Source of the DNA: Batillaria attramentaria
Lineage: Eukaryota; Mollusca; Gastropoda; Batillariidae
DNA length: 64,000 nt
NCBI GenBank assembly: GCA_018292915.2
Contig: JACVVK020000143.1
Span: 931,501-995,500 of the forward strand
Direction: 5' to 3'
Below are positions 29,619 through 64,000 of this stretch, one piece after another. The notes under the pieces were generated by a model. That model was not told the origin of the DNA. It saw nothing but the letters and a program-made list of their open reading frames with translations, and did not search any database. The translations under genes and the position numbers were made by a program. Position 1 is the stretch's first letter; every line of letters begins with the position of its first letter.

Positions 29619-30778
29619 GGCAGCTGCTGCTGTAGGGCATGGACGAGCAGCTCCTGTACTATAGTGGTACGTGTCGGTGTAAGATACATGGTCACCACTG
29701 CTTCATCTTCATGTTGGAACTCGCTGGGACGATCGTCACGCTTCACTGGAACGGTCGTCACGCCTCTTTGGGGGGCAGTGCACCTGGACAAGCACGATTG
29801 GCGGTGGTGCCGACTCCCCTCAGGCAACCCGCCTTCCCCCCTCGCCCCCTTTGGACCATGTACTGCAGCACACTGCGTTCATATGCACCTGTCCTGTTGG
29901 GTCTTGTGCACACCCCTTTTTTGGCTTTGTCTTCGGAAGCAAGGAGTTGGGGGTGGAAGGTGAATTGTAGGTCTTTGTAATGGCACGCGTCCTACTCTCT
30001 GGCCACCTGTAGCGTGAAGACAGAGAGCAAACACTAGTCACAGGCCAGCCAGACATCATGATTAGGACCATGAGAATGATGATGATGATTGTGTGCCAGT
30101 GCTTGACACTTGCTCAACTGCCCGTTTTGAGTGACTGGGCACGTGGAGAGGAAGACCTGACCAGGGCGCTTGGTGAAGATTGCGGACAAGTTCCATCTAT
30201 GCTCTGTGTCTGTGTGTGTGCGCGTGTGCTTCCATACCACCCAAGCTTCTTTTCTCTGTGGATATGGTGTTCCTGGTGGATACCGCATGCAAGCGTTTGG
30301 GTGCAAATGCTGCAGTGTACTGCTCCACTTCGGGACCCTCACCCTTCTCCCTTCGCATCTGCAACACCCCCCTCCCCCAGCATGAGGCTGCGAATTGACA
30401 ATGGGTCCTTTCCTAACCCCCCCCCCCCCCCCTTTTTTTTTTTGTACATAGACTTGATTGTGTTGATATTAACAACGTAATGGTTTCCGCTGTGAACGAG
30501 TGCTTGTTTTCTGTGTTTCTGTGTATTGTGTTTGTGACTGCTTGGACCTCTACACTGCCAGCTGTCCGAGACCCTGGCCTGCTTGATACACACACACACA
30601 CACACACACACACTGATATTAAGTATTACCCATGTACCTCACAGTTAGTGCCACCCCACTAGCAGCCACACTTCATGCCAAGGCTCTTGCTCACGGTGGC
30701 AGATCACACGCAGTTTGAGACTCAATCAGGGGATTTTGTCAGCCTCCGTCATTCTGCATCCAGTAGTATCATTCTGAT

Positions 30779-30809
<31 letters not shown>

Positions 30810-32010
30810 AAAGATTATAGGGGAAATGAAGTCTGAACTAAATTACTTCATTTATGGTTGGTCTGTTATGCTGGGGAAAGTTTCGGAATTTCTGGTAAAT
30901 TGTTATAGATCAGTGGGAAGTCAAGATGTGGGAACAGTTGGGATTAGGACTGGTTTCCTCCATCATTTTGCCACACACATTAACAATAGACAACTAGCGT
31001 ATATCCAGACAGACTTTCTGCTTTTTTCTTTTTTTTTTGCAATATATATATATATAGTTTGATCGTGTGGGCATTCAAAATGAATTTGAACGCACACAAA
31101 CGCCCCTCACCCCACCCCAGCCCTTTTGCTTGTATATTATCGTGTGCTGGTGAGTAGTGGAATAGGTTGGAAGGGTTACAGGCAGTAGATGCCAGTGGCA
31201 GTTCCTACTCCTAGTCTCTGACCTGGTGTGCTGGGAGGTTCACAGGGTATGGGGAGAGAATCAACACAGCATGTGAAGGGTTGACAAGTTGCCATGGCTG
31301 TGTCGCAGTATGGATTGAGTATTGGTGGATGGTTTGTGAACTTCCCCTCTGTTGCTACCGGGATTTGCCAGCAGCACAGAAAAATGTATTCTGTTGCAAT
31401 ATTTTCTACCGGTGTTGTAGTTGTACAGGGATTGTCTTCACAAGCCAACCCCCCATTAAGCATGAGGAGGAGGAGGAGGGAGGTGGGGAGTGGCTGTCTT
31501 ACGTTACGTTAATGTTATGCATAATTTGATGTCATGTTACCAGTATGTCTTCGTGTTTCCTTACTTAGGACTGATAAGAGCGGGAGGGAGACCTGAACAG
31601 AATTGAATCATGCCACCAATATTTTGTTTGTTTGAAACAAACACGTTGAAGCAAATGATTACCTGTCTTACATTTGTAGCAAAGTGTATATTATTCAGTT
31701 CATGATAACTATGTTTTGCACATTTTGTGAGTGTACTTGTTTTAATTTCAGTAGTCAGCAACTTTGGATGCATCCAGTTTTCTGGCAACCAGAAACTGAG
31801 GTGCGCCCATCGTTTCCTGGTCGTGCTTGATATTTATCGTTTGTCTTAATCCGCTGTGAATCGCAGTAATCAGTTTTTTGGGTTTTTTTCAATACAGTTT
31901 CTTTTTATTTCAAATCTTAAAATTGTATTGGCATTATGTACATGTATGTATAATTCGAGATCACTTGAACTCTAGATCTGATGTCATTAAAAGAAGATGA
32001 AAAGTTTCAA
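29619..32010 (+). other. Probable PKA-C 3' UTR
   Basis: T/G-rich on the plus strand, with no supported coding sequence. It contains C-runs at 30418-30432 and 30780-30799 (the latter running into A), a short (CA)n at 30591-30613 and a (TA)n at 31040-31056. Extent is inferred from the candidate poly(A) signal. Confidence 0.45.
31986..31991 (+). terminator. Candidate PKA-C polyadenylation signal (ATTAAA)
   Basis: ATTAAA is followed 20-60 bp later by GT-rich sequence (TTGTTGGTGTC, GTTGTTAGG). I found no plus-strand AATAAA between the PKA stop and here. The 3' UTR would be about 2.4 kb. The base-composition asymmetry also switches near here. Confidence 0.4.
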
Positions 32011-32173
32011 TTTGTTGGTGTCACCCGAGTCTTGTGAAGATGAATGTTGTTAGGTACATTTACTGTATTTTGTAAGAGATGGCTTCAACACGCTCCCTAG
32101 TATGGGGCTGGGGGAGGTGTGGGCAACAGCAATTTTCACGAGACTTACAGGCTTCCCCAGTAGGAGAATGCAC

Positions 32174-32214
<41 letters not shown>

Positions 32215-33630
32215 CAAATTATGGACAAGTAAAAGGTTTCCAGTTTCCTTATTTGTCAACAAACAAGACAGCAGTACAAAATAACACTGTACAAGAAAGT
32301 GCATGCAGTACATGTAAAGAGATTGATGTGATTGCATCAAAAGTATCGGACTTGCATAACATCATCACAAGGTGCCCAAGACATTTTTACCCAGTTCCTA
32401 CACAAACCGGGTGTTCTACCTGGTCCCTACACAAACCAGGTGTTGCTCTATTTGCTAGACAGCCCACTGGGTACATGATGTAAACTGGGTACATGATGTA
32501 AACTGACCACAGCACTTGAGCCCACAGACACAGAACTTGAAGTAACAGTAAAACCTGTGTCAGACGACCTGTGTGACTGTTCCTGTCCTCACTGTGGAAC
32601 CACTAGCAACCAGTTTCTTCATGCTTTTTGTCAGATAGAGTAGGCAGGCTCCCTACACAATCACAAGGAAGTTGACACAAAAAGTCTTTACACCTATTAC
32701 AATTCCTCTCATTACATTCAGAAAATTGCAAATTGTTCAGAACAACAGACAAGTTGATCCTGTGTCGAGCAGCCTTGGTAAAGACAGTGCTCTATAAAAA
32801 GGCCAACTAATCACTTTGGGAAGGTCCTCTCTGTTCACATGTAAACATCCACATTTCCATCAACACACTGACACCACAGAGCCGACACCTGACCAAGACA
32901 GCAGTAAAATCAGTAAAGACTTTACTTCAAACCAAAAGGAAGTCTCTGCAGCATGAGATCCGTAGACTAAAAGTAGTCACAATTTTCGCCCTGTACTAAG
33001 AAACCAGACTGACCTGTGGTTGCATAATTTACCCCAAGATACGTGGTGAAACCTTATAACTAGACTCCCGTCTACGTAAACTGTGATTACTGATCCATTA
33101 CGATTTACCTTGCCAGAGTATATGAAATAACAGTGTCTATATATGTATCTTTACGCCTATATTCTTTAAACAAAAGAAGAAAGATAAAAAAAAGAAACTA
33201 TTGATCTGTACACAAAATGCGATAAATATGTAGTGGTTATAGAACACTCATACTGCAGACCTGTCCTGACAACTTTGCTCGTCTGCTAGTCCACCGCTGC
33301 TACAGCAGAACGATCTAAGCAGGCGAGAGGAACAGACAGGAAAGCAACACAACATCTACTTGAATCACTCCACACAAGCTGGCAATCTGTGTGACTTTGC
33401 CTCCACTAATCAAAACATTACAGCCTTTTACTGAAACGTAAGAACACCACAATAACAGCAGATCCATGGGATACACTCTCTCCAACAGTAACTTGCTTAT
33501 GTAGAAAACATCCAACAATAAACCCAAAAGAAGGGGGGAAAAGACAAAAACCTTGAGCCAAAGTAAAGTACATGTACAATGTCACCTAACTAACAAGACT
33601 AGTGGGGAGTGCATGATCATTTTTCTTTCC

Positions 33631-33636
33631 TTTATT
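33631..33636 (-). terminator. Candidate USP24 polyadenylation signal (AATAAA on minus strand)
   Basis: AATAAA on the minus strand, 3.3 kb beyond the USP24 stop. Others exist at about 35094-35099 and 31904-31909, so the true site is uncertain. Confidence 0.25.
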
Positions 33637-35039
33637 CTGAGCAAATCCATTGCCAAGATTTCCGTTCCACAAAGGGTACTAGCGGTAGTTGTGAATATAC
33701 GTGTGTGCTAAAGATGTAACAAGTGCTCAAGCAATATCCGGAAGTGAATACAATCAGTCCCATACCCTCCCATCCCCCGCAGTCCGAATATAGTCACATG
33801 CATGTCTTCTGTGTGTACATTCTGCATAACACTGTACAAATTAATAATCAACAACTGTACACAAAATATAGTTTGTATGTGTACGTACAACTGTACATGC
33901 TGTACAAGGTATTTGTAAATATACACACACATACATGTACATTATCATTATGTACACATGCCAAAAAAAACTAAACAAAAAAAAAACCAACAACAAAAAA
34001 TACTTATACAGAGCCTATTTGGCCGTTTAACACAGAGAAGCATGCAGTTCCAAACCGGGCTGACTGTAGGAGTTGTCTGATTGTGTATGTCGGTGCGTAT
34101 GCTTACCGATCAAGAGTTTGAGGGGTGAGTGAGGAGATGGAGTTTGTGAACATTCTGGAAACAGTACATAACAGAATTCCACAGGACGGCACATTCTGCC
34201 AACAATAAAACATACAATGATACAATATACAAATACACACTGAACAAGACATTTCAAACCATGTAGATGTAAGTCTTTATACAGTTTGATACATTTTAAC
34301 ACCTTTATGCGTGCGAAGTACAGTTTTTGAATAAAATTCACAATACACTCACATTATTATCACCATCCCAAGTGGGTTTGTGTATTGGTTTGTGTATTGG
34401 TGTTGTGTGCATGCGTACACATGCAGAAGGTACAAAGTGAAGGGAAAAGGGTTATAGCTATATACTGATATACATGTCACCTAGGCCTCACACTGCAGGA
34501 GAACCACATGCACATATCATAACTTGCTTTGATAAACTTCACAGAACTATCATAAGCACATAACCTCAACTCCACAGTAAGAGATTTTGGAGGGGAGGTG
34601 CAAGCAACAACAAAGTAAATCAGCAACAAGAAAAACAAACTGGGAAAAATAAAGAAAGGGCCAAAAATAAACAAAATGACGACAGATGCTAAACACTGCC
34701 ATACCAAAAGTTGGCCATTTGAATGAGCTTATACAGAAGTGTCTGGTCACAGTTTCTGTTTGAATGACAGTGAACAATGCACAGAGAGAGAGAGAGATAC
34801 AGAGTTGAAATCAGACTCCGACCCTAGCAGACAAACATACAGAGAGCATGATGCAGAGACTAATCTGACGCAGACAAAGAGAAATAACTTGAGTTGTCCA
34901 CCCATTCCAGCGAGAAGTATGTGGCTGTAGGGTACATGAAATATCGAATGCACTTCACATCTTTCTAACAGATTCCACTTGTAGTTGTTTCCAAGGCTGG
35001 TCTCCAAACACTTATCATATATACATCACTATATGCATT

Positions 35040-35192
35040 TTTACTTACCGTTTAATTAATTTAATCCAGTTTAATACCCTATCTTGTTTTACTTTTATTT
35101 TTTATTTTCATTATAGGTAATATATTTTACAGCCGCAAAACAAATTGCCCTTTTGGGACAATAAAGATTCATTGAATTGAATTGAATTGAAT
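35040..35192 (+). mobile_element. Retroposon 3' end with (ATTGA)n tail
   Basis: CCCTTTTGGGACAATAAAG followed by ATTGAATTGAATTGAATTGAA is the typical 3' end of L2/CR1-like elements. No coding sequence is recognisable upstream. Confidence 0.5.
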
Positions 35193-35317
35193 CATACCTC
35201 AGCACTGGCAGGCTGTGCCAAGTTGTTGCAAAAATCGTATAAACAACAGTACTTTCCTCTGCGACAGCAAACATTTGGCCGTACGTGGACATTTTACTCC
35301 GACTACCCACCGCCACA

Positions 35318-35370
<53 letters not shown>

Positions 35371-36966
35371 TGAGATAGATCTATAGCTTGTCCAGTAAAA
35401 GGTAGAATATAAAACGTGTGTCGAGTGAATACATGTACTCATTATACATGCATGCTTGGCTGCTGAAACAAGAGACTAGCACTAACCAGCCAAACTCAAA
35501 ACAAGTCACCAAAGCAAGGCTAAGTACAGATACCCATGTTTGGCACAAAGTTCAAAATACATATCCTTCACGCATCAAGATGACGAGCAGTCAGTCATTC
35601 TGAATTTTTACGGACGCTCTGCATGCTGTGTTCAGGCTGATTGTCCTGACAAAATAGCATCAGCAGGGATGAAAATGGGAAAGGTTTCCCCATCCAGAAA
35701 TTCATTTGTAGCTGAACCCAATCAAAAACACACAAAAAACTAACAAAGAGGTGTGTGTGTGTGGGGGGGGGGGGGGGGAGTGGTGGTGGTGGTGGGGGGG
35801 GGGGGGGGGGGGGAGGGGTGTCAGTGTAACCTCAAATACTTTGCAGTAAAAAGAAGGGAGAGTACTCCCAGTCTCCCGTCACACTATGCTGTACACATGG
35901 CGGCGTTACAAGTGCTCTCGGTGGTCACCCCATCATCAGGACCTTGTTGCTTGCTCATTTTGTTAATCTGGAAAATCTTAATTTTGAAAGTTCTCAATCC
36001 TGAAAATTTAATTTTCTTCAGTTCTCAACCTGGCAGATTTGGTTTTGGACAGCTCTCATTGCCGAGCGTTTGGGAAAACTGGCACCACTGCATCAACCTG
36101 TGAATGGTCTACACTGTTTCTGACCATCTCGTTTATCAAACACCTCACGTTTCTCACTGAAAGCATTTGCAAATCAGGAAACGCTACATCAACCAAAACA
36201 ACTGTCATTGCCTGTAGCGTTGATCTGCGAACATGCCTGATTCACTTTCAAACTGCAGAATCATTAAACCAACAATGTCCAACCCCTGCATGGGGTGTGA
36301 ATGTAGTCTGTACAAATGGGAAGCTGGACATTCTCACTGTTCACACACAGACTGACAATTTCCCCTTAAAGTCAACGCAATACTTAAAGCATTACCACCA
36401 GGGCAAAGTTATCCTGCACAGTGTCTTCAATACTTTGTACATTTGACATGAACACGTCGCACGCATCCCACGCCTCTACACTGTGGGAGATGAGGAGAGT
36501 ATGACGACCTGACGACCTGACGTCCCTGACACAGATTGTATTGACAACTGACAGCTGCCGTATACTGATGATGGTGTACGGGTGGTGCTTGTGGTGCGGT
36601 CACAATTACCTGCGTAACGCCACCAGCTCCACCTTTAGCAATGCACCTCATGAGCCAAGTCAGAATTACGCATCAGAATGTTTCAGATGCCACCAGTAAC
36701 TACTTGCTTCATGAGCCAAGTCAGAACAACTCATCAAAATGTCTTGCGGCCACCAGAGGCAACATTCTCCAAGCCACAACTCAGCATCGTATTGTTTCTA
36801 GGTCATCAAACAGCGATCCCTGACAATGCCGAGTCCTGGCTTCATCAAAACCTACTGTCACCTCCTCCACAAGGCCGGTATGTTTTCCACCCAGAGATAA
36901 TTGTAGGCCAGACTTATGACAAAACACCCACACACTGTAACGAGCAACAAGACGTTTGGACCATCA

Positions 36967-63632
<26,666 letters not shown>

Positions 63633-64000
63633 CTGTCACACAGACAATCGTCACACAATGTAACCCAAGCAGGAAACTTGTCGCAAAACACTTATATGTA
63701 CAACACAGCACAACTCTAGGATGGACAAGGAACGACTTCCGAGGGAAACATCCCAAGAACACTTTGCAGAATCAGCTGAACTACACATACCTCAGTACTG
63801 TGAAAGCAAAACACTGATGACACGTGTGGCTTCTGCCACACATCTTCAGTTCAAGGTCACTACCACATCGTGACAAACTGAATGGCTGTTCTTCTCCTTT
63901 AAAAAAAAAAAAAAAAAAAATCCTCATTCATCTTGAACACCTTTGGGTTATAACCCGAGAAGAATGTCAGTGAGGCTGGCAGAACTTGTAAGACTACAAC
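63633..64000 (-). other. USP24 intron reaching the window edge
   Basis: No further USP24 exon is recognisable. Contains an A-run at 63901-63920. The 5' exons must lie beyond 64000. Confidence 0.6.

Larger units (their letters stand above)
32011..36966 (-). other. Probable USP24 3' UTR and intergenic spacer
   Basis: A/C-rich on the plus strand, meaning T/G-rich on the minus strand like the USP24 introns. No supported gene. It holds (CA)n at 32176-32212, (GT)n at 35319-35368, a retroposon 3' end near 35085-35192 and a G-rich stretch at 35752-35818. Confidence 0.4.

Overview
The window is nuclear DNA of an animal, most likely a gastropod mollusc. Genes are split into short exons with GT-AG introns. 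Microsatellites, G/C homopolymers, minisatellites and tRNA-derived SINEs are dense, and the short palindrome tacatgta is frequent. The organism call rests on this texture and on a PKA gene with duplicated cassette exons, which as I recall was first described in the sea slug Aplysia. It is an inference. I see no prokaryotic or viral gene.

Two real genes account for all coding sequence I can support, arranged tail to tail. On the plus strand is the catalytic subunit of cAMP-dependent protein kinase (PKA-C). Its common form starts at 11985, stops at 29618, has 10 coding exons and encodes 352 residues. Two exons of identical length and phase (21668-21794 and 22131-22257) encode alternative versions of the segment holding the catalytic loop. 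A second first exon at 7292-7520 has a strong start context and a phase-matched donor, and would give an isoform of about 413 residues.

On the minus strand is the ubiquitin-specific protease USP24. I traced 44 consecutive coding exons from 63632 down to the stop at 36967. They join in one frame of 2075 residues. The N-terminal quarter (about 650-700 residues in the vertebrate protein, including the UBA domain) lies beyond the right edge. The Cys box, Zn-ribbon cysteines, His box and catalytic Asp are all intact. The C-terminal scaffold matches vertebrate USP24 until it ends in an unusual Thr/Ser tail.

Layout: 1-7290 upstream DNA with no recognised gene (two perfect cAMP response elements, many simple repeats); 7292-7520 alternative first exon; 7521-11984 intron or intergenic DNA with SINEs and a Harbinger-like remnant; 11985-29618 PKA-C; 29619 to about 32.0 kb probable PKA 3' UTR; about 32.0-36.97 kb probable USP24 3' UTR and spacer; 36967-63632 USP24; 63633-64000 intron.

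The most unusual feature is a set of tandem arrays whose repeat unit contains a real exon-intron junction. At five junctions across the two genes the functional splice site has been copied from one to about 29 times. Other arrays include a 2.1 kb array inside the split USP24 catalytic domain, a 0.9 kb array of 76-bp units in a PKA intron, and a (TG)n tract directly upstream of a USP24 acceptor.
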